This document shows, piece after piece, positions 12,164 through 23,805 of a stretch of DNA of 64,000 nucleotides. This DNA comes from Dactylorhiza incarnata. Taxonomy: Eukaryota > Streptophyta > Magnoliopsida > Asparagales > Orchidaceae. The notes under the pieces are model-generated. The model was given only the letters and a program-made list of their open reading frames with translations. It was not told the DNA's origin and searched no databases. The translations under genes and the position numbers were made by a program. Numbering within the stretch: the stretch's first letter is position 1; the number at the start of each line of letters is the position of its first letter. The stretch covers positions 14,116,001 through 14,180,000 of the forward strand of contig JAWHQI010000019.1 in assembly GCA_033032865.1 (NCBI GenBank), in the 5' to 3' direction.

Positions 12164-12203
12164 CCCATCATATAAAAGAGCCCATACTAATTTATATGAT
12201 GGG
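12164..12203 (-). promoter_or_regulatory. LTR stem-loop 1 (13-bp perfect stem, 14-base loop)
   Basis: Arms CCCATCATATAAA (12164-12176) and TTTATATGATGGG (12191-12203). In element sense the loop is TTAGTATGGGCTCT. The element 2 counterpart (49978-50017) has CTCATCATATAAA paired with TTTATATGATGAG and loop CTTGTATGGGCACC. A compensated pair change and the loop core GTATGGGC are shared. Confidence 0.8.
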
Positions 12204-13097
12204 GGTATGCTAATGAGTATGTTATGCTATGTCATGCTTATGATGGTTTAATGTGTTTATGCAATGTGACTCACCCACACGACTCTATGCGCACAGACCT
12301 TTATAGTTCCCAATTTGTTTGAAAGGAAGTCAACCTTTCGGGTACCGACCGTCGTGGTTCACGGTGGCAGTGGATCGGGCACTCCACATCCTAGGCGGGT
12401 ATGGTCACTACCAAGCCTAGACCTCATGTACGCCTCAATGCTAAGAACACAACAGCGGAGCTCCTGCGTACTCTTGTTGGAATCCACCAGACTTTAAGGT
12501 CGGGGTGGGTTATTAGGGATAGTCCTCCAGACCGCGGTACTCAAACTTACCGGCCCCCTTAAACCTCACCCTCACCTGAGTCAACGTACTATCGTCGGTG
12601 ACACGACTAGCGTAGTACCGATGACTCGTCACTATTTGCATAAGTAACAGGTGTTAACAAGTCCACCCGAGCTTCCGGCTCAGGGACTAACACACAAGTT
12701 GATCCAACCCATCTCCCTCCCGAAGGAGATCCATACCAGTTTGCAGAACTACTTAGGCTACTCTTGCCTACAATTTAGTTAGTGTTAGATTATGGTGAAT
12801 CTTGGACTTCCCGCGGTGTACCCCGTAAAGGGGTTCCCAACGGTACTACGGATTCAATGGGCTCAACCCCACCATCCTCCTCAAGACAATTACTTTAGTT
12901 GGTGATTAACATTTTGTTCACCCATCATTATTTCATATACTTAAAGTGACTTAGCTCAACACCCGTCCCACCCAATTGGGTTGGACGTACCTTCATACCT
13001 CATACACTGACCATAGCACAAACTCACTGCTAACCCTAGGTTTGACCCTCCTTGAATCATTATGAGTTATCACTCAAATACTGAATGGATATAAGAT

Positions 13098-13569
13098 CTA
13101 AACACTACTTAGGGATCTGAATAGTCTAAAATTCAAAATTCTGTTTTTACTAATCGCAGACCACTAAGTAGAACTATCCTCAAACCTCATAAGGGAATCC
13201 TTCTAAAAACTCATCACCAAGGTCTGGTATAATTATCCTAGGCTCCCAATATAACTTCTAAACACTACTTAGGGGTCTGAATTGTTTAAAATTTAAAATT
13301 CTGTTTTTACTAATCGCAGACCACTAAGTTGAACTAACCTCAAACCTCATAAGGGAATCCTTCTAAAAACTCATCACCAAGGTCTGATATAATTATCCTA
13401 GGCTCCCAATATAACTTCTAAACACTACTTAGGGGTCTGAATTGTCTAAAAATCAAAATTCTGTTTTTACTAATCGCAGACCACTAAGTTGAACTAACCT
13501 CAAACCTCATAAGGGAATCCTTCTAAAAACTCATCACCAAGGTCTGGTATAATTATCCTAGGCTCCCAA
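13098..13569. repeat. Tandem repeat, three copies of about 160 bp (second LTR copy)
   Basis: Units start at 13098, 13258 and 13418; counterpart of 262-733. Confidence 0.95.
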
Positions 13570-16500
13570 TGACCTTAATAAGGTATGTTACAATTTCCAT
13601 AATTTTCCATATTAATTTGGTATTTATTATAATTTAAAGTAGTTCAGGCCTTAAGTCAAATTACACCTGAACTACCATCAAAAGCTTCTACATGCTATAT
13701 GAAAATTATCAGTAAGGTAATATCCCATATCAAGGTATTTCACTGAGTTCCATGACCCTAGGATGTCATTTGGCCTACTAAATCATCATAGTTGTATAAT
13801 TACCAAAATGCTACTATAATTAGGAAAAATAGTATTTCACATATGAAAATTCTACAAAAATTACCAAGTGCCCAGATGGGGATCTAGAGTCCTCTGCCAA
13901 AGGATTTTGTCATTCCCATATGATTTGACATTTTAAAATGATTTAACTTCCAAGTATTGTAAATACCAATTTCCACATGAGCTCCAAGAAATATCAATCT
14001 ACAGGCTTCCAAATAATTATCATGGGCATGTAACAACATAAAATGACAGATGACCAAGTTTCATAATTTTACCCAATGATTTGACATTTTTCATAATTAA
14101 ATTCCTGTAAGCTAGTAAGCACTTAAAAACTCCTCCACAAGGGATAACACTTCAATGAATCATACGAAAATTACCATAGCCTATTCTCATCCCAATACAA
14201 CCACTGATAAAGTTCCAAATCCCTACAAGGTCATATGACCATGCATTTTATTTATTCAAGGAAAAGTGGCAATTTCATTTATAAAGAGGAAAAATACCAA
14301 AATGACTCTAAAAATTCCCATTAAATTAACTAATCCATTTTATGCTCTTAATAACATGCCTACTGAGTTCTGAGCCAAGGCAAGGACATTTGGTCCTATG
14401 TCCTTCACATGCCACAAAATTGCAACCTTAAGGGTTTACCCTTAGGGTTTTAGGACACACCACCCTAATGGCTCCAAAGGCTCCATTAGGGTGTGTCACA
14501 TGCATTTGTATATCAATACCTACATAATAATCAAGGTGGAGGAGGCTAACTCACTCAACTCCTCAAAATGGCCTAAGCCCTAATTTGACCCTTAAAGGCC
14601 CTCCTTAGGGTTTCCCATTTTCCATAGCAAATCAACTCCAAATGGAGTGAAAATTTAGGCAGGCACTACTCATGTACTAAAGAGAATGCCACCAAGGTAT
14701 GGTGTCTTTAGGACATCATATGCTCCAAAAATCAACATAATTTAAAAACTCTAGTTACCACAAAAACCCTAGGTAAAAGTGCCCATCAAGGGCTTTCCTT
14801 TGGGCAGGGGGTGCCCCTTGGGTATACCTACCCATGGTTAAAAGCTCAGCTTCAAAGATTAAGGGGTTTGGGATAGGTAATTATTTTAGTGGACTGACCT
14901 AGTGTCGGACCAGTCCTAGTAAAATAGCTCCCCAGGAAGCTGTGGGTCACCAAATGACCTGAACTTAAGCCCTAATGAAATTCAAGACCAAGGCCTACAA
15001 CTTTCATGTTGGGCACTTTTTCTAATTCAGCCATTAAGAAGCCTTAATTAATATTTGAAGTGGACTGATAAATAGAGGCAGAAAATCCAAGCTTTGAATT
15101 AAATTAATACAAAGAAAATAGGATCTGCACGGATCTTAAAGCAGATCCGACCCTCCCCCTTCATCTTCTTCCTCCAGCCAATGGCTGGGATTTGCCCGAG
15201 CTGGGCCAACTTGCTCCTCCTTTTCCCGGCCACCTGGAGGCCACCACGGCCGACCACCACCTCCACCACCATCGTGGTGGTCGGAGCTACAACTTCCCGG
15301 CGACATGGTGGCCGGAGGAGGCGTTTTCCGGCGATCCTAGCATGGCCGAAAATCACAAAAAAACCATGGTTTTGAGATATCGATTCCGACCCAATTGAGC
15401 CCGAACCTTCAAATAAAATAGATAGGAAGCTAGCATAGAGGGAGAGGAGGAGAAACGAACATTAAAGGGGGCTTGGCGGCGGCGGCGGCGGCGGCGGTTG
15501 GCCATGGAAATGCTCCTCTCCGGCGACCTTGACCATTTCCTCTATTCTCCACCAAAATCTTTGATCCAAGGGTCGATCCCGACTGCTTTCCACCTTCTGA
15601 AGCTATTGGGAGGGCTAGGTGGAGGTGAGGAGGTTTGTATAGGTGAGTTTTAACTATGTGACCCCACGGTTTTGGCTTAATTTCCCCCTTGCTGCCACCA
15701 CCTGATGTTCTGCCCCTCCCTGACGTGTTCAGCAATCACCCAAGTAATCCTCCAATTCTTCCCCAAGCCCCAAGGGTGATTGGCTTGAGTGTGGAGGAGG
15801 ACATTGCTTTATCAAGTCTCTTTTTGTCCCCTTTTCTTCTCTCTCCTCCTTTTGATGAAATGAGTCATGCTCATGGGCTTGGGTTAGCTTATTCAGCTGG
15901 TTAGGATCTAATGAGTCTTGAAAATGAGTTAGCCCATTTGGCTTGAATTTTGGTCAAATGGAATTAAGCTAAGTTACCTAATTTGGCATTTATTGACCAT
16001 GGTTGACTCTTGATTTGACTTGGTCAACTTGGTGAGTGGGATGGACCCACTTGATGGTCTTGGATCCCTTGTCACCACCCAATATTGGTTGGCCCATGGT
16101 GGGGCCCCAATTGGGCTAATTTAGCCTTAAGGTGTGATTTTGACCTAAATTAAGCTAGAGTTGACTTTGGTCAAATTGGTCAATTGGTTGACCAAGTGAT
16201 GGGGGGTTTCAGGTCCAATGAGTTCCTTAAAGTGATTAAAAGTGTGGTGGTAAGGTTAATTTGAACATCTGGAGTCAATTGAACCCTAATTGACTTAGTT
16301 TGGTTAATGCTGACCAATATTTGACTTTGACCAAATTCATGCAATTGGGTCCCACCCAAGTGCAATTTCCATGGTTATGGTCTTCCTTAGTGGTTAGGGT
16401 GGTATGGGGGAGGTCAATTTGGTGAATTGAGGGTCAATTGGCCTAAGGGAGTGACATTGGACTATGTTAGTTTTTGTGCCCTTGGTGTGCACTTAGCATA

Positions 16501-16591
16501 CTCCACTTAGTCCAAGGGCCTTAGTGGTCACTCTACACACCACCCATGCCCTAATACCAACTAGGGGTCTAGAAAGATTGGGGATGTTACA

Positions 16592-17117
16592 TGTAATTTC
16601 CTTTCTAATTCCTCCTTCTCTTTTGTAAGAGTTTTGGCATGAGAGAGGGCTTTAGAAAGTGATTCTTCAATATCTTTTGCCAATTTAGTGGAGTGATCAC
16701 ACTCTTGGCAAGAAACCTTTCTCTTTTCTAAAACAATTAATTTTTTGGAAAGCTTTTGATTTTCTTTAATTAAGGATTCATTTTCCCGATTTAATAAAAT
16801 ACTATCTTTCATATTTTCATCAAAATCTTTGCAAGTTTCAAGAAATTTATTGAAAAGTTCATCATAAGTGGGAGGAGTTACCTCAGTGTCGCTAAGAACA
16901 TTGACATCGTCGTCATCGTTTCCTTGTCCCGTGAGGCACATGTTTGCTTCCTCATCTTCGCTTGATGAAGACCTACTTCATTCTTCGGAGGAGGAGGAGG
17001 GGTCATCCCATGTTCTAGCTTTTAGCACCTTCCTTTTCTCCTTCCATTTGTGCCGCTTGTCTTTCTTTTCCTTTAAGAACTTTGGGCACTGGCTCTGAAT
17101 ATGCCCGGTCTTCCTAC
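16592..17117 (-). pseudogene. gag: SIRE 1 gag, C-terminal part (Sirevirus)
   Basis: Minus-strand reading from 17117 gives the second half of a CCHC zinc knuckle (KTGHIQSQC), then a basic linker rich in Lys, then an acidic serine stretch. After 16950 a coiled-coil-like part follows (NENESLIKENQKLSKK). This order is that of the C-terminal gag region of Sireviruses. The right end is broken inside the zinc knuckle at 17117 by the Tork-like insertion; the knuckle's first half is at 29220-29240. The left end is broken at 16591 by LARD-like element 1. Gag is the structural protein that packages element RNA. The rest of this element (pol) must lie left of position 1. Confidence 0.8.
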
Positions 17118-17646
17118 TATGAAATTTTTTCGAATCTTTATGAAGTGAGCAGGAGTTAGTCAACTTAGAGTTACAAGCCAAACAACCAGAAGCAAGTGGA
17201 GGCAAACAAATGATCTTTATTGAAAGCAACTTCAAATTACAAGGCAAAGCATGCTTGGCGAGACATGATTTCGCCAGCACAAACACCAAAGAGAAAATTA
17301 CAAAGTTGAAGATAACACGAGACCGCGCGCTCTCCCCTTGCGACCTCAGCAACTCGCCAACCCGCAGACCGCAGCCGACCTCAGAACAACACCAGACCGC
17401 TGATCAGTCCGCACCCTTCCTTTCGAACTCCTGATTCTCCCGAACTCCAGCACCACAACTCCAAGCCCCAGACCACCCGATCACTTTCAGAGGAAGAGGT
17501 GAACGTTGCTGCCCGCACTATCCGCATAAGCTGCACAAGAAGAGTTCAATCAGCAGACCGCCCGGTCAGATAATCTCAGTCCGCAGGAAAGAAGAAAGTT
17601 CAGCTTACACTTGGTGTGTCTAATTATTGCTGTCGATGGGTCCTAT
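17118..17646 (-). repeat. Tork-like 3' LTR, left part
   Basis: Matches 27935-28463. It stops after TCCTAT at 17646, midway through the TATA box, where the Angela-like LTR begins. Its last two bases in element sense are TA where the other LTR has CA. Confidence 0.85.
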
Positions 17647-18100
17647 TGTTAGGTTTTTCTAGAACCATACATCATATGTAGGCGCAGCGGAAATAAACAG
17701 AATAACCCAAAAGAATTTGGATCGGGCCATGAATATTGAATCAAGAAGTTAACAAAATTGCTAGGTATGAAATTACCTTTGTGGAGTTGGATCGAATCCA
17801 ACCTAGATGCTCCAAGAAGAAGATTCCTGTCGGCGGCAAAGAGAGTTCTCACGTAGAATTATGTCTACGTCTCTACAGAGATCCACACGAGCCGGGAGAA
17901 GAACGACTGCACCTTGCACTTCCACGAACTGCTAGGTTCGCTCCAGGAAGAACAATCACGACGACGGTCGCCGGAGAGGAGGTCGGCGGAGGCGAACGAG
18001 GCGGCGGAGCTCCTTCCGTCTAGGGCTCGGGCGAGAGACGAAACTCTTCCGTCGGCTCCTCTTCTTTTCAAAATAAGAGTAGTGAACCCTTAAGTTTTAG

Positions 18101-18112
18101 TTCTATTTATAG
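18101..18112 (-). promoter_or_regulatory. TATA box of Angela-like LTR
   Basis: Minus strand CTATAAATAGAA, followed by a GC-richer leader. It lies about 540 bp inside the LTR, so U3 ends near 18080. Confidence 0.65.
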
Positions 18113-18180
18113 CCGAAGTATAAACAGACCTAAAAGAATCGCTATCCGCAGTCCATACAGAAAAAGAACTCTTTCTGCAA

Positions 18181-18450
18181 CAATTCGTCGGGATTTCACG
18201 AATCAGCATTCATCGAGTTTACACGGGACAATCCGACGAATTCCGACGAATCACATCAGACGACAACATTTGCCGAGTTAATGATCTCTGTAACAATTCG
18301 TCGGGATTCCACGGAACAATCCGACGAATCCGACGAATTCCGACGAATCATATCAGACGGCAACATTTGCCGAGTTAAGGATCTCTGTAACAATTCGTCG
18401 GGATTCCACGGAACAATCCGACGAATCCGACGAATTCTATCCGTGTAAAC
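18181..18450 (-). repeat. U3 tandem array with ATTCGTCGG / CCGACGAAT words
   Basis: CAATTCGTCGGGATT begins at 18181, 18294 and 18391 (spacing 113 and 97 bp), each followed by several CCGACGAAT words in opposite orientation. The 30 bases from 18281 closely match 56601 onward in the unrelated Sirevirus LTR. It lies immediately upstream of the TATA box. Confidence 0.85.
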
Positions 18451-18637
18451 CCGACAAATTCAATCAGCAACATTTGCTGGACCTCCCCCATTCTATATGG
18501 TGATTGGTAACCTTTACCAACACAGTCAATCTTCCATCTTCTCCACATGCTCTTATGTGCGACCCTGCAGGCTCATATCGCGTTGGCAGTGACATTACAT
18601 GTTTGACCACTTCTAGATCACAATAGTAACTCCAACA

Positions 18638-18652
18638 GTCTCCCACTTGATC
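18638..18652 (-). promoter_or_regulatory. Polypurine tract of Angela-like element
   Basis: Minus strand AAGATCAAGTGGGAGAC directly precedes LTR start TGTTGGAG; it primes plus-strand DNA synthesis. Confidence 0.8.
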
Positions 18653-19613
18653 TTGAAAGTATCAAACAAAAACCTCACAAACAATGAGCGGCATCTAGCA
18701 ATGCATCATTGCTCCCCAAGCAATAAGAGTTCATAACTCATAAGCCTTTATGACCAATGTTCCAGCGTTGTCTTTGTCCCTTTGTCCCTTACATCCGGAA
18801 AGAACTAGAGGCATGGACCGTGTCACCCTCTTAATAGCTCAATCCAAGTTTCTTGATCTAGAACGGACTTCCAGAGAATGGTGAGCTCAATATCACATAT
18901 TGACTCAACCAAGCATGGCCATGCATTTCTCAGTCCAATTCCATCAAGGGGCCCATGGATGCAACTCCTGTTATATAGGAGGACAAATCCCATATCTGCT
19001 CACACCCAAACACCCAAATGATTCGTAACGTACCCAACAACCACCCTTATCATCAACCTTCTTCAAGGAAGACTTTAGATGACATCAAAGCACGCTCTTC
19101 CTCACTCGATGAATGCTGTGACTTCAGGTCAAAGGACCACAACACCATTGTCAAATGAGACCTACTTGTGACACTTTTAAGTAACAATCCACAAAGTAGT
19201 CTCAGGTTGGGTCTGTCCAGTACAACTTGTTCACTAACAAGTACCCACGTGATGACTTGATATCACAATATCATGACCTGTGAGAATCGGTCATCTGTCA
19301 ACACACATGCTAGTCTTAATGTATCATCATCACCCTTAGTTTCTACGATGATACCTCGACCAGGGACCTTTTAAGAATGAAGCTTCGAAATCATAGGCTC
19401 TCACATTCAAGTCACGTACTTGATGTCCTATGGAAGCGAACATTCTAAGGGTATTTATCACGAATTTTATTTTATCATATAGAAACAGTATATCGTAATA
19501 AAAGAACTTGCCATTAATTGTAAAAAGAAATAATTGGTACACAATTCATCATATGAATAAATAATAAACAACCAACAAAATATATATTTTACATGCAACC
19601 CACAAGACTCCCA
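18653..19613 (-). other. Non-coding stretch between Angela-like pol and its polypurine tract
   Basis: No domain or long frame. A roughly 1-kb untranslated 3' region of this kind is usual in the Angela lineage. AT-rich from 19440 to 19600. Confidence 0.6.
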
Positions 19614-22529
19614 CTAGAGTTGATCACTCAGGTATCGCATACCCATTGATCTAGTATTACCATCATGCTTTCTCTGGGCAAGAGGCTTTGTTAGTGGATC
19701 TGCAATATTCTCCTCAGTCGGCACTCTGCAAATGTTCACATCTCCTCGTTCGACAATCTCACGAATAAGATGGAACCGCCGAAGTATGTGCTTGGAGCGC
19801 TGATGGGATCTAGGTTCCTTAGATTGTGCAATTGCACCATTGTTATCACAGTAGAGAACTACGGGACCAACAATGCTAGGAACTACATCTAGCTCGCCGA
19901 TGAATTTCCTAATCCATACAGCCTCCTTCGCTGCATTTGACGCAGCGATATACTCGGCCTCAGTTGTAGAATCAACAACTGTCTCTTGCTTGGAACTCTT
20001 CCAGCTCACAGCTCCTCCATTCAGGCAAAACACAAACCCTGACTGAGACTTCGAATCATCCCTATCAGTTTGGAAGATGGCATCCGTGTAACCACTTACA
20101 ACGAGCTCTTCCTCTCCACCATACACCAAGAATACATCCTTAGTCCTTCTCAAGTACTTCAGGATATTCTTCACGGCTATCCAGTGACATTCACCGGGAT
20201 CAGACTGATACCTGCTAGTCATGCTCAAAGCAAAAGAGACATCGGGTCGAGTACATAACATTGCATACATGATTGACCCAATTGCCGAAGCATATGGAAT
20301 CAACTTCATGCGGTCCTTATCTTCACAAGATTTTGGACACTGGTCCTTAGAGAGATTTACACCATGAGACATGGGCAAAAATCCTTTCTTGGACTCAAGC
20401 ATGTTGAACCGCTTCAACACCTTCTAAATGTACGTACTCTGGGTCAAGCCCAGCAACTTCTTCAATCTATCTCTATAGATCTTAATACCGAGTATGTAAG
20501 TCGCTTCACCCAAGTCCTTCATAGAAAAGCAGTTCCCTAGGTTGTTCTTAACAACTTTCAGGGTAGGTATGTCATTCCCGATCAGCAGTATGTCATCTAC
20601 ATAGAATATCAGGAAGACAACAATGCTCCCACTGATTCGCTTGTAAACACACGGTTCATCTTCATTCTTGACAAAACCAAACTCTTTAATCTTCTCATCA
20701 AAATGAAGATTCCAACTTCTAGAGGCCTATTTCAATCCATAGATGGACCTATTCAACTTGCATATTTTAGTGGCTTCATTTGGGGATACAAAACCCTCGG
20801 GTTGTGTCATGTACACTTCCTCAAGGAGGTTTCCATTTAGGAAAGCCGTTTTGACATCCATCTGCCAGATCTCGTAGTCATAATACGCAGCAAGAGCAAG
20901 CAATATCCTAATGGACTTTACCATGGCAATAGGGGAAAAGGTCTCATCATAGTCAACACCATGAATTTGCTTGAAACCCTTAGCCACCAGTCGCCCTTTG
21001 AATGTTTGTACATTCCCATCCATGTCGGTCTTCTTCTTGAAGACCCACTTGCACCCTATGGGTCGTACCCCTTCAGGTGGTTCCACCAAGTTCCAAACTT
21101 GGTTTGTATACATGGAGTCCATTTCGGATTTCATAGCCTCAAGCCATTTGTCGGAGTCCGGTCCATTCATAGCCTCTTGGTAGGTCACTGGTTCATCATC
21201 ATGATCCATAAGCAACACATTACCTATTTGAGACACGAGAAATCCATATCTCTCAGGCTCAAATCTTGGTCTACCAGATCTACGTAGGACTTGTGTCTCT
21301 TGAGCAGGTTCTCCAGCTACAACATCTTGTAGTCCTGGCTCAGAATCCAATTCTGGTTCATTCACTACTTGTGGTTCTTGAATTTCTTCAAGTTCTACCT
21401 TTTGCGTCTTTCTTGACAAGAACTCTTTCTCCAAAAAGACACCCGTCCTTGCGACAAACACTTTGCCCTCAGACGGTAGGTAAAAGTAATATCCTTTCGT
21501 TTCCTTAGGATATCCCACCAGATAACACTTATCTGATTTGGGTTCCAGCTTATCAGGCATTTGACGTCGTACGTATGCCTCACAGCCCCAAATTTTAATG
21601 AATGACATACTAGGACGCTTCCCAGTCCATATCTCATATGGTGTCTTTAGAACCGTTTTCGTTGGAGCGCGATTCAGTGTCATTGCAGCAGTCTCTAAAG
21701 CAAAACCCCAAAAGGAAACAGGCAAGTCTGCATGACTCATCATCGACCGTACCATGTCTAACAGAGTACGATTTCTCCTCTCAGACACACCATTATGCTG
21801 CGGTGTCCTAGGTGGAGTGAGCTGTGATACAATACCACACTCTTTCAGATGATCACGGAACTCATGACTCAGGTATTCGCCACCTCGATCAGATCGGAGT
21901 GCTTTAACCTTTTTACCCAATTGGTTCTCCACTTCATTCTTAAACTCTTTGAACTTTTCAAAAGTTTCGGATTTGCACTTCATAAGATACACGTATCCGT
22001 ATCTACTGAAATCATCAGTAAATGTAACGAAGTAGAAATACCCACCTCTAGCCATAGAACTCATGGGCCCGCATACATCAATATGTACAACACCCAAGAG
22101 ATCCTCAGCCCTCTCAGTATAACCAGTGAAAGGGGTTTTAGTCATCTTGCCTAATAAACAAGACTCGCATCGCTCAAATGATTCATAATCAAATGAGTCC
22201 AATAATCCATCTTTATGGAGCTTGGATATGCGCTTCTCGTTTATATGGCCCAAACGACAATGCCAGAGATATGTAGGATTTGAGTCATTTGTTCTTAGTC
22301 TTTTATTATTATCTACATTATAGATCGGATGGTCTAGGTTCAAAACATAAAAACCATTAAACAATTGAGCTACAGCATAACAAACATCATTCTTAAATAT
22401 AGAACAACAATTGTTCTTAATTATAAAAGAAAATCCAATCATATCAAGGCATGAAATGGATATAATGTTTCTAGTTATGGCCGGAACATAATAACAATTA
22501 TTAAGTTCTATTACAAGCCCACTGGGCAA
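19614..22529 (-). pseudogene. pol: Angela-like pol (gag-pre-integrase, integrase, reverse transcriptase, RNase H)
   Basis: One minus-strand frame with two in-frame stops (20727-20729 and about 20424). Order: GAG-pre-integrase zinc site (CRLGH ... CESCLLGK), integrase core with HIDVCGPM, LRSDRGGEY and the catalytic-Glu word HNGVSERRN, then RT with YVDD at 20591-20602, then RNase H (TEAEYIAAS) and the terminal DPLTKPL word. Catalytic residues are all present; only the two stops in the RT part break it. The frame is offset from gag-protease by a frameshift at about 22515-22530. The protein copies RNA into DNA and integrates it. No active function is expected here. Confidence 0.9.
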
Positions 22530-23191
22530 AGAAGACGGTAACCCCCTACGGCTACAGCAGCAACTCTTGCTCCATTGCCGACGCGCAGGTCCACCTCTCC
22601 TTTACTCAGCAATCTCCTCCTTCCCAGTTCCTGCACATTTGTACAAATGTGAGAACCACATCCGGTATCCAATACCCAAGATGAAGGAGCAGAAAGGTTT
22701 ATCTCTATAACGTAAATATTCGAAGCGGAAGTCATACCTCCCTTCATTTTCCACAGACCGTCAATGTACGAAGGACAATTCCTCCTCCAATGACCAGCCT
22801 TGCCACAGTGGTGGCATTTCCCTTCCTTCACGGTGCTCTTCTTTTTCAGCGCAGAAGATTTGGACTCAAGATGCAACTTAGGTCCCACATTCGTCTTCTT
22901 GAAGCCCTTGGTCTTACCCTTGCCTTTATGTACCATCAATATGGGACTAGCAGGCTTGGCCTTCTTCATGTTTATCTCGGCAGTTCGCAACATGCCTAGG
23001 AGCTCGGGCAGTGTCTTGTCTATTTCATTCATGTTGTAGTTCAAGACGAACTGCTCATAACTATCCGGCAATGATTGCAGGATAAGATCTGTGGCCAACT
23101 CTTGACCCAGAGGAAAACCCAGTCTCTCCAAGTTCTCAATATACCCAATCATCTTGAGTACGTGAGTACCAACTAAGTCTCGAGCTCCCAT
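22511..23191 (-). pseudogene. gag: Angela-like gag C-terminal half and protease
   Basis: Starts inside gag (first Met at 23191 is not the native start) and holds the end of the UBN2-type gag domain (ELATDLILQSLP), a CCHC knuckle CHHCGKAGHWRRNC and the protease motif LDTGCGSHIC. The N-terminal third of gag is missing because the 5' part of the element is deleted. A frameshift near the end moves translation out of the pol frame. The spacer between the knuckle and protease is short and basic, as usual in this lineage. Confidence 0.85.
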
Positions 23192-23196
23192 TTTGC

Positions 23197-23805
23197 ACTA
23201 TGAGAGACCGCCACTCTCACAGCAGATCACGACTCCAAAAGGAGATCGCCAGACCGCCCGAAGCTGTTCACCCCCTATGTTCGCCAGAGACCGCGAACAC
23301 AGCCAGTTCGCCATCAGACCGCGAACTCCTGTGCGCATGCCGGTCTCCACCTGAGACCGCGAACAGCGACCAGCTCGCATACCAGCCTCCTCCTGAGATC
23401 GCGAACTGAGGCCGCGCGACTAAGACCCTTAGTCCGCGACTACCACCAGAAAGCCTGGTCCGCCACCAGACCGCATTCTGGAGAAAAAACCAGGATCAAG
23501 CTGTGCGGTCACACCAGACCGCCACAGCCTTGAAGAGGACAACACGCCACGCGGTCACGCACAGACCGCGCACACCTGAAGACGAACAGCCCGCCATGCG
23601 ATCAGAGATAGACCGCGCTGCCTTCACCTTCAGCCGCCTTGGACCAGAAACCAACGGCCATACCAGAGGACCGCAGCTAGGCTTAGACAAGCCAGACCGC
23701 AGAGACAGACCGCCAAGTCGTGCGGTCACGCCAGACCGCCCGACCTCCTCTCAGACCGCCCAGGTCCAAAAGGCCCTCCAAACTTCCACTTCAATAATTT
23801 CAACA
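23197..23805 (-). repeat. Tork-like 3' LTR, right part (U3)
   Basis: Matches 28605-29214. The minus-strand LTR starts TGTTGAAAT at 23805. Rich in AGACCGC/GCGGTCT words. The junction at 23194-23200 shares ACTATGAG with the intact copy, and only a few bases of microhomology are visible. Confidence 0.85.

Larger units (their letters stand above)
1..16591 (-). mobile_element. LARD-like non-autonomous Ty3/gypsy element 1 (3' LTR truncated by window edge)
   Basis: Sequence 1-3737 recurs with scattered substitutions at 12837-16591 in the same orientation, as expected of two LTRs. On the minus strand the LTR starts TGTAACATCC (ending at 16591 and at 3737). The 5' LTR ends at 6988, followed by two A and a degenerate initiator-Met primer site. 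The 3250-bp interior holds no gag or pol frame. Just before the 3' LTR it keeps a motif typical of the end of Tekay/Del-type gypsy interiors. Long LTRs (about 5.2 kb once the nested insertion is removed) around a non-coding interior of about 3.3 kb fit the LARD class known from cereals. The element was inserted in a Sirevirus gag (right flank begins 16592). Mobilisation would need proteins from an autonomous relative; that is inference. Confidence 0.8.
11737..16591 (-). repeat. 5' LTR of LARD-like element 1, main part
   Basis: The minus-strand LTR starts at 16591 and runs to 11737, where the solo LTR interrupts it. 12837-16591 matches 1-3737. The part at 11737-12836 matches the 3' half of the LARD 2 LTR in layout: twin stem-loops, then the word TTAGTCTTTATGACTAA. 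Relative to the left copy, a GGC run is expanded at about 15475-15497, and scattered substitutions date the insertion as not very recent. Confidence 0.8.
17647..18637 (-). repeat. Angela-like 3' LTR, 991 bp
   Basis: The minus strand starts TGTTGGAG after the polypurine tract and ends CCTAACA at 17647. It contains a TATA box at 18101-18112 and, upstream of it in U3, the ATTCGTCGG repeat array. No second copy exists in the window, so LTR divergence cannot date it. Confidence 0.85.
17647..23196 (-). mobile_element. Angela/BARE-like Ty1/copia element, 5'-truncated
   Basis: Has a 3' LTR (17647-18637), polypurine tract (18638-18652), pol and part of gag, but no 5' LTR, primer site or gag N-terminus. 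To its right, host Tork LTR resumes at about 23197, matching 28605 onward. Thus about 140 bp of the Tork LTR (28464-28604 equivalent) vanished together with the element's 5' end. Gag, integrase and RT wording resemble the Angela lineage, to which barley BARE-1 belongs. Confidence 0.85.

Noticed and set aside
15090..15130. TAAATAGAGGC on the plus strand of the LARD 1 LTR as a promoter
   Set aside because: It is antisense to the element orientation fixed by primer site and 3' motif, so it was not called as the LTR promoter.
16978..17352. 124-codon minus frame
   Set aside because: It runs from the Tork-like LTR into the SIRE 1 gag; a chimaera made by the insertion.
20961..21287. Plus-strand frames over 100 codons inside the copia pol regions
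   Set aside because: Antisense shadows of well-supported minus-strand pol genes.
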